A DNA stretch of 64,000 bases from Longimicrobiales bacterium (GCA_951813395.1 OX638356.1:3298501-3362500), one strand, 5' to 3'; shown: positions 25,486 through 35,592, numbered from the stretch's first letter. Translations and numbers: made by a program. Notes: generated by a model not told the origin, from the sequence alone.

Positions 25486-26319
25486 ATGACCGAGTCCGTC
25501 TTCGCCCTCAAGCCCATCCTGGCCGCCGCCGCCCTGGGCGCCATGTGGCTCGTCGAGGGGCTCATCCCCATGTTCGAGGGTCGCCGGGAGCGGATTCGGC
25601 ACGATGTATCGAACGTCGCCCTGGGCGTCTTCAATGCGGTCGTCGCATCGCTCGTTTTCGCCGGGGCGACCCTGGTCGCGACCGAGTGGGCGCGCGCCAA
25701 CGGCTTCGGCCTGCTGCATTGGCTCGGTCTGGAGGGCGCGTGGGCCTTCGCGCTCGGTTTCGTCCTCTTCGACATGTGGCAGTACTTCTGGCACCGCCTC
25801 AACCACCGCCTTCCCTTCCTCTGGCGCTTCCACGCGGTGCATCACGCCGACCGCGAACTCAGCGCCAGTTCGGGGCTGCGCTTCCACACCGGCGAGATCG
25901 TGCTCTCGTCGGTCGCGCGGCTGGCCGTGCTGCCCCTGCTGGGCATGACGGTGGGACAGGTGCTGCTGTACGAGGCCGTGCTCCTGCCGGTCATCCTCTT
26001 CCATCACGGCAACGTGGGCGTGCCCGCGGGCGCGGACCGGTGGCTGCGCTGGCTGATCGTCACCCCCTGGATGCACTGGGTGCACCACTCCGACTACCAG
26101 CCCGAGACCGACTCCAACTATTCCAGCGTATTCTCCTTCTGGGACCGGATCTTCGGCAGCTTTCGCCTGGTCGCGGATCCGCGCGCGCTGACGCTCGGGC
26201 TCGAGGACGTGGAGCGGCGGGACTGGGCGACGCTGCCGGGCATGGTGGCGATGCCGTTCAGGAAGCGGCAGGGGCAGCGGCGGCAGGAGCGGCGGCGCCA
26301 GGAGCGGCACGGGCGCTGA
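25486..26319 (+). CDS. sterol desaturase / fatty acid hydroxylase family protein
   Basis: 277 residues with four to five hydrophobic segments. The eight-histidine di-iron ligand set is visible as HRLNH (103), HAVHH (116) and HWVHH (197). These integral membrane oxygenases hydroxylate or desaturate lipids. The substrate is unknown; bacterial homologues act on sterol-like lipids, carotenoids or fatty acids. The C-terminus is a basic low-complexity tail (RKRQGQRRQERRRQERHGR). The ATG at 25486 begins the first hydrophobic region; a start at 25423 would add 21 residues. thrB starts one base after the stop, so the two are co-transcribed. Confidence 0.88.
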   Translation: MTESVFALKPILAAAALGAMWLVEGLIPMFEGRRERIRHDVSNVALGVFNAVVASLVFAGATLVATEWARANGFGLLHWLGLEGAWAFALGFVLFDMWQYFWHRLNHRLPFLWRFHAVHHADRELSASSGLRFHTGEIVLSSVARLAVLPLLGMTVGQVLLYEAVLLPVILFHHGNVGVPAGADRWLRWLIVTPWMHWVHHSDYQPETDSNYSSVFSFWDRIFGSFRLVADPRALTLGLEDVERRDWATLPGMVAMPFRKRQGQRRQERRRQERHGR

Positions 26320-26320
26320 C

Positions 26321-27280
26321 ATGTCCAAACCGGCCCGGCTCCCCCTCAAGGTCCGCGTCTTCGCCCCCGCGTCCGTGTCCAACCTGGGTTGCGGCTTCGA
26401 CATCTTCGGCATGGCGCTGGAGCGTCCGGGCGACGAGGTGGTGGTGCGGGCCGCGGAGGGCAAGGGAATCGTCTCGGTCTCGGTGACGGGAGACGGGGGG
26501 CGCGTGCCGACGGATCCGGCCCGCAACGCTGCCGGGCTGGCCGTGAACGGCGTGCTGGACCGGCTGGGCTCCGCGGCGGGCGTCGCGATCGAGGTCCGAA
26601 AGGGGATCCCGCTGGCTTCGGGACTGGGTGGCAGCGCGGCCAGTGCGGTGGCGGGGGCCGTGGCGGCCGACGCGCTTCTGGGCGGAGGCCTCGACCGGAC
26701 CGCACTGCTCGAATGCGCCATGATCGGCGAACGCAAGGGCTCGGGCGCCGACCACGCGGACAATGCGGCGCCTTCGCTGATCGGGGGGTTCGTGCTCGTG
26801 CTGCCGGGCCACCCTCCGAAAATGGTTCAGCTGCCGACCCCGGACGATCTCATGGTGGCCGTAGCGCACCCGGCGATGGAAGTCGAGACGCGCCGTGCGA
26901 GGACGGTCCTGGGCGACACGATCCCGCTCTCGGCGGGCGTCCAGCAATGGGGGAACGCGGCGGGGATGGTCGCCGGGCTGCTCCGAGGCGACTGGGAGCT
27001 GATCGCGCGGTGCATGCGCGACGCGGTGGCCGAGCCCAGGCGGGCGCAACTCGTCCCCGGCTTCGAGACCGTGAAAGCGAGCGCGATCGACGCGGGAGCC
27101 GTCGCGGCCGGGCTCTCGGGCTCGGGCCCGTCGGTCCTCGCGCTCTGCCGGGGGCGAACGGCCGCCGACAGCGCCGCCGCGGCCATGGCGGACGCCTTCC
27201 GCGAGGCCGCCGGCGTCGCGTCGGACCTCGTGGTCTCCCACGCGAACACCGAGGGGGCGCGGGTCGTGGAGATGGGTTGA
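26321..27280 (+). CDS. thrB: homoserine kinase
   Basis: 319 residues, GHMP kinase family. Converts L-homoserine to O-phosphohomoserine with ATP, the step before threonine synthase. PASVSNLGCGFDIFGMAL is the N-terminal ThrB motif, GIPLASGLGGSAASA (ending at about 109) is the GHMP phosphate loop, and GLSGSGPSVLALC near the C-terminus is the third GHMP motif. Length is normal. Placed directly behind the desaturase-like gene; the partner thrC is 1.9 kb downstream on the same strand, with a minus-strand gene between them. Confidence 0.95.
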   Translation: MSKPARLPLKVRVFAPASVSNLGCGFDIFGMALERPGDEVVVRAAEGKGIVSVSVTGDGGRVPTDPARNAAGLAVNGVLDRLGSAAGVAIEVRKGIPLASGLGGSAASAVAGAVAADALLGGGLDRTALLECAMIGERKGSGADHADNAAPSLIGGFVLVLPGHPPKMVQLPTPDDLMVAVAHPAMEVETRRARTVLGDTIPLSAGVQQWGNAAGMVAGLLRGDWELIARCMRDAVAEPRRAQLVPGFETVKASAIDAGAVAAGLSGSGPSVLALCRGRTAADSAAAAMADAFREAAGVASDLVVSHANTEGARVVEMG

Positions 27281-27311
27281 ACGCGTCCTCCGGATCGAGC
27301 GTGCACTTCCG

Positions 27312-29000
27312 CTACCGCGGCAACTCCAGCGACACCGCGACCACCGGCTGTTCCGCAGACAGGATCACGTCTTCCGACACGCGCGCACGACCGGACCCCG
27401 CAGTCACCCTGATCGACCGGTAGTCCGCCGGAACGCCACACAGAAGGAACTCGCCGGCCGGGCCGGTTGCCGTGTGTTCCGAGCCGTACCGGACTCGCAG
27501 CCGCGGAGGGATGTCCAACCCCGCCGTCCACTCAGCGACAACGGGGATCCCGGACGCAACCCGTGACTCCGCATCGGCGACATGCCCGAGAATCACTCCC
27601 GTGTCCGGATCCCATGTCTCCACATCGGCGCTACACGCCCTCGCCATGACCTGACCGGGTTGCGGAGTCCGGACGCGAACCTCCGTCGTGTCGCCGCTCG
27701 CGACTCGGACGTCCGTCACCGCGTAGTCCCGGTCCAGGCCCATCAATGCGGGGTGCAGATAGGCCAGCTGGTAGTTCCCCTCCGGCAATCCGCGAATCGT
27801 GAACCGGCCAAGCTCGTCCACTCCGGCCTCCACACCCGTGCCCACCACCGCGATCCGACCCCCCGGCCGATCGGCTTCCCCGGCGACCACTCCGCCCGTC
27901 TCGGCGTAGGCCACGCGGCGCGTTCGAGTGCCAAGCGCCTCCACGACCCGCCCTCCCTCTTCCGCGATCCCGATCAGCCTCGTCCTGCGCAGTCCGAAGA
28001 CGCCGTCGCGCTCCAGGACCATCAGCGGCATGCGGATGTGCCACCTCGACACGATCCAGCTCCCGTTCGGCAGTCCGCGGAAGTCCACGCGACCGCCGAT
28101 CTGGTCGCTCCCGTGCTCATCCAGCAGGCCGGGAAGGTCGCGGTACCTGAAGTCGAGCCACTCGATCCCGCCCGTTTCGCGCGACAGCCACAGGACCCCC
28201 TCGATGTCCGGCCCGCTCGACCCCTCGCCCAGGGGGCGGAATTCCAGGCCCAGCAGGTCGGGGCGCGATGCGGGGCCCGCCCGCAGCTGCAGGCAGTGCG
28301 TGGCCAGGAAGTCGTCGGACAGCAATACGTCGGCGTCGGGCGCGAAATAGCGGTTGCCCGCCGGTTCCTCCAGGACCCATCCTCCGCCGACGAGGAGCTC
28401 CACGGGCCGGCTCTCGAAGGGCTGCCGGGTCATGGTCCGCTTGTGCGCCCGTGTCTCGCGGCGGACCCTGAGCGAACCGGGCTCAAGCTCCCGCGTGTGC
28501 TTTTCCAGCTCGTAGTCGTACAGGCCCTCCGAGTCCGTGAAGCTCGCCGCGTTCAGCACCTTGCGGGCCTCTTCCCAGACGCGGTGCGTGGCCGCGCCGA
28601 GGTCGGTGCTCAGCTCGCAGCGCCGGCTCCCGGTCGCACGAATGCCCTCGATGGCAATCGGACGCTGCGCCAGGGAAATCCTGACCGCAACGGTGTCATC
28701 CGGTCCGACGGCGAGGCCGGGCAGCGTCCGGGTCGCCAACCCGAGCCGCTCCGCGCGCAGCGAGTAACGTCCGGGGCCCGGAACGACGAACCGGAAAAAC
28801 CCGTCGGCGTCCACCAGGAACCGCCGGAGGTTGCGGTTGTCGGCATCCGAGAGCGAAACGAGCACCGCGGTGACGGGCGCCAGTGTGGCGGAATCGACCA
28901 CAACGCCCTCGATGACCTGCGCCCGGGCGGGTCCACCGGCTGTCGGGATCGTCGCCGCCACGGCCACGGCAACCGGAATCCACGGGATCCTGCGAGTCAT
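27312..29000 (-). CDS. secreted carboxypeptidase-regulatory-like domain protein
   Basis: 562 residues with a signal peptide (cleavage near GPARAQ). Residues of about 28-105 form a carboxypeptidase-regulatory-like beta-sandwich (VIEGVVVDSATLAPVTAVLV ... YSLRAERLG). About 110-400 is an unrecognised region with several WY-rich strands. A second and third similar module follow (RFTIRGLPEGNYQLAYLHP; GVILGHVADAESRVASGIPV). Proteins of this kind are common in Gemmatimonadota and Bacteroidota envelopes, often with TonB-type systems. No enzyme motif is visible. It sits on the opposite strand between thrB and thrC and is convergent with thrB. Confidence 0.75.
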   Translation of the reverse strand: MTRRIPWIPVAVAVAATIPTAGGPARAQVIEGVVVDSATLAPVTAVLVSLSDADNRNLRRFLVDADGFFRFVVPGPGRYSLRAERLGLATRTLPGLAVGPDDTVAVRISLAQRPIAIEGIRATGSRRCELSTDLGAATHRVWEEARKVLNAASFTDSEGLYDYELEKHTRELEPGSLRVRRETRAHKRTMTRQPFESRPVELLVGGGWVLEEPAGNRYFAPDADVLLSDDFLATHCLQLRAGPASRPDLLGLEFRPLGEGSSGPDIEGVLWLSRETGGIEWLDFRYRDLPGLLDEHGSDQIGGRVDFRGLPNGSWIVSRWHIRMPLMVLERDGVFGLRRTRLIGIAEEGGRVVEALGTRTRRVAYAETGGVVAGEADRPGGRIAVVGTGVEAGVDELGRFTIRGLPEGNYQLAYLHPALMGLDRDYAVTDVRVASGDTTEVRVRTPQPGQVMARACSADVETWDPDTGVILGHVADAESRVASGIPVVAEWTAGLDIPPRLRVRYGSEHTATGPAGEFLLCGVPADYRSIRVTAGSGRARVSEDVILSAEQPVVAVSLELPR

Positions 29001-29170
29001 TGGGAGTCTCGCTTGAGAAGGGTCGGACAGGGTCTGCCGGCTGGCGAAATCAGGCCGGCGGGTGACGGCCCACCCATATGTTGCCCTCAACCGTCGCGTA
29101 TGTTCCACACGGACGCGATGGCCAAACCCCCCCACCCTTCCCCGAGCGGCGCGACCGGCCCTGCCATCCA

Positions 29171-30505
29171 ATGCAACTGATCAGCACCCGCGACACCCCT
29201 GCCCGACGCACCCCCCGACCCACCTGGACCTTCCGCGAGGCCCTCTTCCTCGGCCAGGCTCCCGACGGCGGACTCTTCGTCCCGGCCTCGGTCCCGCCCC
29301 TGCCGGACGAGGACCGCGCCGCCCTGGCCGACCTCAACTTCCCCGACCGGGCCTTCGTGGTGGCGCGCCATGTGCTGGGCCGCGAGGTCGCGGACAACAT
29401 CCTCCGCCAGGCCGTGCACGGCGCGCTCGACTTCCCCGTCCCCCTGCGCGAAGTCGAGCCCGGCATCCACATGCTCGAGCTCTTCCACGGCCCCACACAC
29501 GCCTTCAAGGACATCGGCGCGCGCTTCATGGCCCGCATGATGTCGGCGCTTCGCGACAGGGACGCGGCCCCGCTCACCATCCTCGCGGCGACCTCCGGCG
29601 ACACCGGCGGAGCCGTGGCCCACGCGTTCCACAACCTCCCGGGCATCCGCGTCGTGATCCTCTATCCGCTCGGCAAGGTCAGCCCCCGGCAGGAGGCCCA
29701 GTTCACCACGCTTGGCGGCAACGTCACGGCCGTGGCGGTCCGGGGCGCCTTCGACGACTGCCAGCGCCTCGCCCGGGACGCGTTCGCCGACCGGGAACTC
29801 AATGCCCACGCCAACCTCACCTCCGCCAACTCGATCAACATCGGCCGCCTGCTGCCCCAGACCTTCTACTACGTGCACGCATGGGCGGAGCTGGCGCGGA
29901 CGGCTCCGGGTTCGGAGCTGGTCTTCTCAGTGCCTTCGGGGAACTTTGGCAACCTCACGGCGGGGCTGATCGCGCGTCGCGCGCTCGGAATGTCCCTCGC
30001 GCGCTTCGTCGCCGCGACCAACAGCAACTCGGTCGTTCCGGACTACCTCGCCGGGCGCGGCTTCAACCCCCGTCCTTCCCTTCCCACCATCTCCAGCGCC
30101 ATGGACGTGGGCAATCCCAGCAACTTCCGGCGCATCCGGCACATGTTCGGCGACGCCCTTCACTTGTCCGGCGACGCCCTTCCCCTGGCTGGCTCCTCCT
30201 GGACGGACGGCGACACCCGCGACTGTATCCGCGACCTGTGGCGGCGCCGCGGCATCGCGATCGATCCGCACACGGCGGTTGGCCTGCTCGGCCTGCGCCA
30301 CGAACTGGGGCAGCGGCCGGACGCGCGCGGCGTCGTGCTGGCAACCGCCCACCCAGCCAAGTTTGCGGAGACGGTGGAGCCGTTGATCGGGCAGCCCATC
30401 CCGGCTCCGCCAGGCATTGCCCGAGTGCTGGAACGGCCGCGCCGCTCCGTTGAGATCGCGCCGGAGCCTGGGGCGTTGGGCAAGGTGCTGGCCAGCATCG
30501 GCTGA
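29171..30505 (+). CDS. thrC: threonine synthase
   Basis: 444 residues, PLP-dependent fold-type II enzyme that turns O-phosphohomoserine into threonine. GPTHAFKDIGARF holds the PLP lysine (Lys113), LAATSGDTGGA the phosphate-binding loop, and VPSGNFGNLTAGLIA and ATNSNSVVPDYL the downstream signature of the E. coli/yeast-type class. Length matches that class. The start ATG at 29171 gives a normal N-terminus (MQLISTRD) with a proper first domain. Pairs functionally with thrB at 26321. Confidence 0.95.
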   Translation: MQLISTRDTPARRTPRPTWTFREALFLGQAPDGGLFVPASVPPLPDEDRAALADLNFPDRAFVVARHVLGREVADNILRQAVHGALDFPVPLREVEPGIHMLELFHGPTHAFKDIGARFMARMMSALRDRDAAPLTILAATSGDTGGAVAHAFHNLPGIRVVILYPLGKVSPRQEAQFTTLGGNVTAVAVRGAFDDCQRLARDAFADRELNAHANLTSANSINIGRLLPQTFYYVHAWAELARTAPGSELVFSVPSGNFGNLTAGLIARRALGMSLARFVAATNSNSVVPDYLAGRGFNPRPSLPTISSAMDVGNPSNFRRIRHMFGDALHLSGDALPLAGSSWTDGDTRDCIRDLWRRRGIAIDPHTAVGLLGLRHELGQRPDARGVVLATAHPAKFAETVEPLIGQPIPAPPGIARVLERPRRSVEIAPEPGALGKVLASIG

Positions 30506-30663
30506 CCGGCCCACCGTCGCCAACAGCACAACGGGTGGGCAGACAGGCGCATCGTACGCTCTGCGGAGCTCGACGGTTGTCTTGCGGCCCGCAACCACGC
30601 AGTACCACGTTGCGGCACCCGCCCCCCGAGCGACGCGGTCACCCCGCCGAGTTGGAGCCAGCC

Positions 30664-32802
30664 ATGCCGTACCGATGCCCTCGCCCCGCCCATCCTTTCC
30701 TCGCCGTCGCCGCCTTCCTGGCCGGGGCAGCCTGCTCCCCCTACCCGGCACCGCCGGACACCGCGCGCGACCCGGTCGTCGACACGCTCCACGGCGTCGC
30801 CATCACCGACGACTATCGGTGGCTGGAGGACCAGGACAGCCCCGAGACCCGAGCCTGGATCGCCGGGCAGAACGCCTACGCCGAGCGGATCGTGGGCGAC
30901 ACGCCGCTGCGGCGTGGAATGGAGAGCCGGCTGCGGGAACTCATGAACGTCCCCGGGACGCTTTTCCCGCGCCGGGCCGGTGACTACGAGTACTTCAGCT
31001 TCCGCGCGCCGGACCGCGAGGTGGGCGCGATCTACCGACGCCCGGCGCCCGAGGAGCCCCAGCGGGACCCGATCGACCCGAACGGCGACTTCGAGCTCGT
31101 CCTCGACCCGCTCGACATCCATCCCGACGGCACGACCAGCGTGAGCATCCGCGACTTCTCGCCGGACGGCGACCTCATGATGTACGCGATCCGGGACGGG
31201 GGGCAGGACGAGGTGCAGATCCGCATCCGCGACATCACGACCGGCGAGGACCTGTCGGACCGCCTGCCCAACTTCCTGTACGGATCGACCTTCTTCGACC
31301 CGGAGGGCGCCGGCTTCTACTACACGTGGAGGTCGCGCGAGGCGGGTCCCAGGGTACGTCACCATGCGCTCGGCACCGATGTCGCCGACGACACCGAATT
31401 GTTCGGCGCGGGATACGGCCCCGAGACGTTCATCAACGCAACGCAGGGCGGCGACGGCCGGTACATGGTCTACACGGTCCAGCACGGGTGGGCCCGCAGC
31501 GACGTGTACCTGCACGACCTGGAGGACGACGCCGGGCCGCGGCCGATCAGCGTGGGCGCACCGGCACGCTTCCGCGCCCGCTTCATGGACGACGAGATCT
31601 TCCTGCTCACGAACCTCGATGCGCCGAAGAACCGGGTGGTGGCGGTGGATCTGCGCGACCCCGACCCCGATCCGGCCAACTGGCGGGAGGTGATCGCCGA
31701 GACCGACGACCTGCTGACCGGCTACCAGGTCATCGGCGGTGCGATCTACGCGGACTATCTCCACAACGTGAGCAGCCGGATCGTGCGTTACGACATGGAG
31801 GGGACGCGGACGGGGGATATCCCCGTTCCCGAACACCATGTGGCGACGTTGCGCCCGTGGGGTGAAGGCGCGGGTCTGCTCACCCTCACATCCCTCGTCA
31901 CACCCACCCATATCGTCAGGCTCGATCTGGAGACGAACGAGAGCGCGCCGTGGATGCCTTCGGCCGTGCCCTTCGACGGCGCGGAGTACGAGGTGAGCCA
32001 GGTCTGGTACACGTCCGCGGACGGGACCGAGGCGCCAATGTACGTGGCGCACCGGCGGGGGTACGAGCCCGACGGGGACACGCCGACGCTCCTGTACGGG
32101 TACGGCGGCTTCAACTCGAACAACCTGCCCCGGTTCAGCACGAGCGCCGCGGCGTGGATGGAACAGGGGGGCGTCTATGCGATGGCGACGCTCCGCGGCG
32201 GCGGCGAGTTCGGCGAGACCTGGCACAGAGCCGGCATGCTGGAGAACAAGCCGAATGTGTTCGACGACTTCATTGCGGCCGCCGAGTGGCTCATTGCGAA
32301 CGGCTACACGAATCCGGACCGCCTCGCGATCCGCGGCGTCAGCAACGGCGGACTGCTCGTCGGCTCGGCGCTGACCAAGCGGCCCGACCTCTATCGGGCG
32401 GTCTTCTGCGGCCTGCCCGATCTGGACATGGTGCGCTTCTACCAGTTCACCGACTCGAACAACATGCCCGCGCTGCTGGAATACGGGAACGCGGCGGTCA
32501 AGGAGGAGTTCGAGGTGCTGCGGACGTTTTCGCCGTACCAGAACGTGCGCGATGGCGTGGCGTACCCGGCGGTGATGCTGACCCAGGGTGACCTGGACAC
32601 GCGCGTGCCGCCGCTGCAGGCGCGGAAGATGGCGGCGCGGTTGCAGGCGGCGACAAGTTCGGGGCTGCCCGTGATCCTGGACTACGATCCGCGGATGGGA
32701 CACGCCGGCGGGCGGACGTTCAGCCGGAGCGTGCGGAACAGCGCGATGGAGGTGGCGTTTCTGCTGGGCCAGCTGGGGGTTGAAGGCGAGGTGGACCAAT
32801 GA
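30664..32802 (+). CDS. prolyl oligopeptidase family protein (S9A), lipoprotein
   Basis: 712 residues. A lipobox (FLAGAAC) ends the signal peptide, so it is probably an envelope lipoprotein. About residues 40-95 hold the typical N-terminal segment DDYRWLEDQDSPETRAWIAGQN. A seven-bladed propeller follows, then the hydrolase: YGYGGFNSNNLP, Ser560 in RGVSNGGLLVG, Asp645 in QGDLDTRVPP and His680 in MGHAGGRT, exactly the prolyl oligopeptidase triad. Cleaves small peptides after proline. GGAG six bases before the ATG. Its stop overlaps the next gene's start (ATGA), so the two are coupled. Confidence 0.92.
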   Translation: MPYRCPRPAHPFLAVAAFLAGAACSPYPAPPDTARDPVVDTLHGVAITDDYRWLEDQDSPETRAWIAGQNAYAERIVGDTPLRRGMESRLRELMNVPGTLFPRRAGDYEYFSFRAPDREVGAIYRRPAPEEPQRDPIDPNGDFELVLDPLDIHPDGTTSVSIRDFSPDGDLMMYAIRDGGQDEVQIRIRDITTGEDLSDRLPNFLYGSTFFDPEGAGFYYTWRSREAGPRVRHHALGTDVADDTELFGAGYGPETFINATQGGDGRYMVYTVQHGWARSDVYLHDLEDDAGPRPISVGAPARFRARFMDDEIFLLTNLDAPKNRVVAVDLRDPDPDPANWREVIAETDDLLTGYQVIGGAIYADYLHNVSSRIVRYDMEGTRTGDIPVPEHHVATLRPWGEGAGLLTLTSLVTPTHIVRLDLETNESAPWMPSAVPFDGAEYEVSQVWYTSADGTEAPMYVAHRRGYEPDGDTPTLLYGYGGFNSNNLPRFSTSAAAWMEQGGVYAMATLRGGGEFGETWHRAGMLENKPNVFDDFIAAAEWLIANGYTNPDRLAIRGVSNGGLLVGSALTKRPDLYRAVFCGLPDLDMVRFYQFTDSNNMPALLEYGNAAVKEEFEVLRTFSPYQNVRDGVAYPAVMLTQGDLDTRVPPLQARKMAARLQAATSSGLPVILDYDPRMGHAGGRTFSRSVRNSAMEVAFLLGQLGVEGEVDQ

Positions 32803-33950
32803 CCCTCGCGAATGGCCGTGCGGCCGGTCGGTGGCCATGCCTCGTCGTCTTCGCGGCCCTGGCGTTCACGCTCACGCAGGCCCCTCCGCTCACCGCCCAG
32901 TGCGACGACTGCGTCTTTCCCGGCGACACGTGGGAGGCGCTGCGCGGCCCGCAACTCGCCGAACACGGCTGGGACGCCGACGCGCTTCAGCAAGCCGCCG
33001 CCTTCCTGCGGGACAGCGCCAACTCTACCGGGGTGGTGGTGGCGCACAAGGGCCGCGTGGTCTTCAGCTTCGGCGATGTCGAGGAGCTCTCGTACCTCGC
33101 GTCGGTGCGCAAGAGCATCCTGGCGATGCTGTACGGGCACTGGGTCGGGAACGGCGCGATCGACCTGGACGCCACGCTGGAGGACATGGGCGTTGACGAC
33201 ATCGGCGGCCTCCTGCCGATCGAGCGGCAGGCCGCGGTCGACCACCTGATCACCGCGCGGTCCGGCGTCTACCACCCAGCGTCCAACTCCGGCGACAACC
33301 TGGCCGACGCGCCGCCGCGCGGGTCCCAACAGCCGGGCACGTACATGCTCTACAGCAACTGGGACTTCAACGCGGCCGGGGCCGTGTTCGAACAGCTCAC
33401 CGGGCGCAACATCTACGACGAGGCGCAAGGCCAGCTCGCCATTCCGCTCGGCTTCGAGGACTGGGACCGGTCCGCGCAGCGCAAGAGCGGCAACCTGACC
33501 GTCTCGAGGAACCCCGCATACCACTTCTGGCTCTCCACGCGGGACATGGCGCGCATCGGTCACCTCATGCTCAACGAGGGCGCGTGGCGCGGCGAGCAGG
33601 TGATCTCACGCGAGTGGGCCCGGCGCATCGTCAGCGTCGTCACCCCACTCGAGGAGATGAACCCGCCCCGCAGGCGCGACGGCTACTTCGGCTACGGCTA
33701 CATGTGGTGGGTCTTCGACGGCCCGCGCGTCAGTGGCCCGTTCGAGGGGGCGTATACGGGACGCGGCGCGGTCGGCCAGTGGATCAGCGTATTCCCGGCC
33801 CTGGATCTGGTAGTCGCCCACAAGACCAAGTCCGCCTACGGGCGCACCACAAGCTGGAGTTCGTGGCAGCGGCTCGTCGAATTGCTATTCGAGGCGCACG
33901 GTGTCGAGATGCCGGGGCCGTTTCCGTGGGCGGGGGAGGGTGGACGGTAG
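32799..33950 (+). CDS. class C beta-lactamase-like serine hydrolase
   Basis: 383 residues with a signal peptide (cleavage near LTAQC). The penicillin-binding fold is shown by Ser102-Val-Arg-Lys105 (SVRKS) and Tyr185-Ser-Asn187 (YSNWD), with a C-terminal HKTKSAYG in place of KTG. Members of this family are esterases, peptidases or lactamases; an actual beta-lactamase activity cannot be claimed. Starts inside the stop of the oligopeptidase gene (ATGA) and is thus co-translated with it, which favours a peptide or ester substrate in the envelope. Confidence 0.85.
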   Translation: MTLANGRAAGRWPCLVVFAALAFTLTQAPPLTAQCDDCVFPGDTWEALRGPQLAEHGWDADALQQAAAFLRDSANSTGVVVAHKGRVVFSFGDVEELSYLASVRKSILAMLYGHWVGNGAIDLDATLEDMGVDDIGGLLPIERQAAVDHLITARSGVYHPASNSGDNLADAPPRGSQQPGTYMLYSNWDFNAAGAVFEQLTGRNIYDEAQGQLAIPLGFEDWDRSAQRKSGNLTVSRNPAYHFWLSTRDMARIGHLMLNEGAWRGEQVISREWARRIVSVVTPLEEMNPPRRRDGYFGYGYMWWVFDGPRVSGPFEGAYTGRGAVGQWISVFPALDLVVAHKTKSAYGRTTSWSSWQRLVELLFEAHGVEMPGPFPWAGEGGR

Positions 33951-34253
33951 CTCGTTGTCCCGGACGTCACCACCTCGAGCCGCTCGACCTGCCCGACCTG
34001 GGCCCCGTAGCGATGCGAAGTCGTGCGACAACCTCCGGCGGACAGCGTTCGACCCACGCTCAGGTCGCCGAAGTCCGGAAGCACCCGAGGCACACGCCCG
34101 TCCGCGCGCAGCGCGTCCACCAGCGCGCCCCACCGGTCTGCCCGCCCTGGGATCGGCGTTGATCGTGTCTTCCCTGAAGACAACGAAGTATGCCGCACAT
34201 CCTGGTCAAGACGACGAATCGCCCCTCCCCTGGCTCTCCTGGCCCGCTCTCCC
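33951..34253. other. intergenic stretch between convergent genes
   Basis: About 300 bp between a plus-strand and a minus-strand gene. No open frame with a family signature, no clear terminator hairpin with a U-tract, and no RNA gene. Nothing nameable is seen. Confidence 0.4.
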
Positions 34254-35492
34254 CTAACCCGGCATCCTCCTGAACAGCCGCAGCAGCGACACGAAAGCCA
34301 GCGCATACATCACCGCCCCCAGCAGAAACGGCGCTCCGGGAAGCTCGACCGGCGCGCCCGGCGACGTGAAGTAGCTGAACAGCCCCGCCGTGAAGATCAG
34401 CGGCGCCAGGATGCTCGTCAGGCTCATCAGGGACGTGATGCCCCCCTGGACCTTGCCCTGGTCCTCGGGCGGCACCGCGCCGGCCACCAGGCTCTGGATC
34501 GCGGGTCCCGCCACACCGCCGATGGACCCGAAGACGATGAAGGCGAACAGCATCCACCCCGCCGTGGCGAGTCCGTAGCCGAGGTAGGTGATGACCGCCA
34601 CCACCAGCCCGTAAAGGATGGCCCGGCGCTCACCGAGCCTGCCCACAATCGGACGCACCAGTCCCCCCTGAACGATCGCCGCCATCAGCCCCACCATCAT
34701 GAGCGAGAAACCGTTCATCTGCTCGTCCCAGCCGAACTTGTGTCCCGTGTAGAGCACCCACACGGTCTCGAGGCCGCGTTGCGCCAACACAACGAACACG
34801 AAAGCGGCCGTGAGGCCCGCAACCAGGGGGTAGGAACCGAGCACGTGGAGGCTGCCGACAGGATTCGCCTTCTTCCAGCTGAAGGCATCCCGCTTCTCCG
34901 GCGGCAGCGACTCGGGCAGAACGAAGAAGCCGTACAGCCAGTTCACCAGCGCGAGGGCCGCCGAGACGAAGAACGGCAGCCGCAGGTCGATCCCTCCCAG
35001 GATTCCGCCCAGGCCCGGCCCGAAGATGAACCCCAATCCGAACGCCACGCCGATCAGGCCGAAGTTGCGAGCCCGGTCCTCGGGCTTCGAGACATCGGCG
35101 ATGTAGGCGTTGGCGGTGGTGATGCTCGCCCCCATCACGCCTGCGACCAGCCGTCCCACGAAGAGCCAGCCGAGCGTGGGCGCGAATCCCATGATGATGT
35201 AGTCCACGCCCAGGCCGAACAGCGAGATGAGGATCACCGGTCTGCGCCCTACGCGGTCGGACAGCGCACCCAGCACCGGCGCGAAGATGAACTGCGTGAG
35301 CGCGTACGTGGAGGCGAGCACGCCAAACCAGCGACCGGCGAGCGCGGTGCTGCCCCCGGCGAAGTCCTTGATCAGTTCCGGGAGGATGGGGATGATGATC
35401 CCGATCCCCAATACGTCGATGAAGACCGTGATGAGGATGAAGATCATGGCGGCCTGGCGGCCACGTCCCGGTGCGGTCAAGAGCGCCTCCAC
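34254..35492 (-). CDS. MFS transporter, TCR/Tet-like drug exporter family
   Basis: 412 residues with 12 predicted helices. The first helix ITVFIDVLGIGIIIPILPELI and motif A GALSDRVGRRPVILISL are those of the proton-coupled drug efflux group that includes TetA(A)-like proteins. GFIFGPGLGGILGG is the antiporter motif C. The substrate is unknown; resistance to tetracycline should not be assumed from similarity alone. Start GTG at 35492, giving a short N-terminal stretch before helix 1. No regulator gene is adjacent. Confidence 0.85.
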   Translation of the reverse strand: MEALLTAPGRGRQAAMIFILITVFIDVLGIGIIIPILPELIKDFAGGSTALAGRWFGVLASTYALTQFIFAPVLGALSDRVGRRPVILISLFGLGVDYIIMGFAPTLGWLFVGRLVAGVMGASITTANAYIADVSKPEDRARNFGLIGVAFGLGFIFGPGLGGILGGIDLRLPFFVSAALALVNWLYGFFVLPESLPPEKRDAFSWKKANPVGSLHVLGSYPLVAGLTAAFVFVVLAQRGLETVWVLYTGHKFGWDEQMNGFSLMMVGLMAAIVQGGLVRPIVGRLGERRAILYGLVVAVITYLGYGLATAGWMLFAFIVFGSIGGVAGPAIQSLVAGAVPPEDQGKVQGGITSLMSLTSILAPLIFTAGLFSYFTSPGAPVELPGAPFLLGAVMYALAFVSLLRLFRRMPG

Positions 35493-35592
35493 GAGATAGT
35501 TTCAGGAAGGAGCATAGCAGACCCCGGTTGCCGGCGCGCCCCCACCGGCTGTCCAAAAGCCGGCCGAAACGATTCCCCTGGATTTCATCCGC

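Noticed and set aside
32799-33950. True beta-lactamase resistance gene
   Set aside because: Motifs only place it in the broad class C/serine hydrolase fold, the third motif is not KTG, and it is coupled to a prolyl oligopeptidase.
33951-34253. Possible gene remnant on the minus strand (DRWGALVDALRADGRVPRV)
   Set aside because: No family, no start and no end consistent with a gene; weak evidence only.
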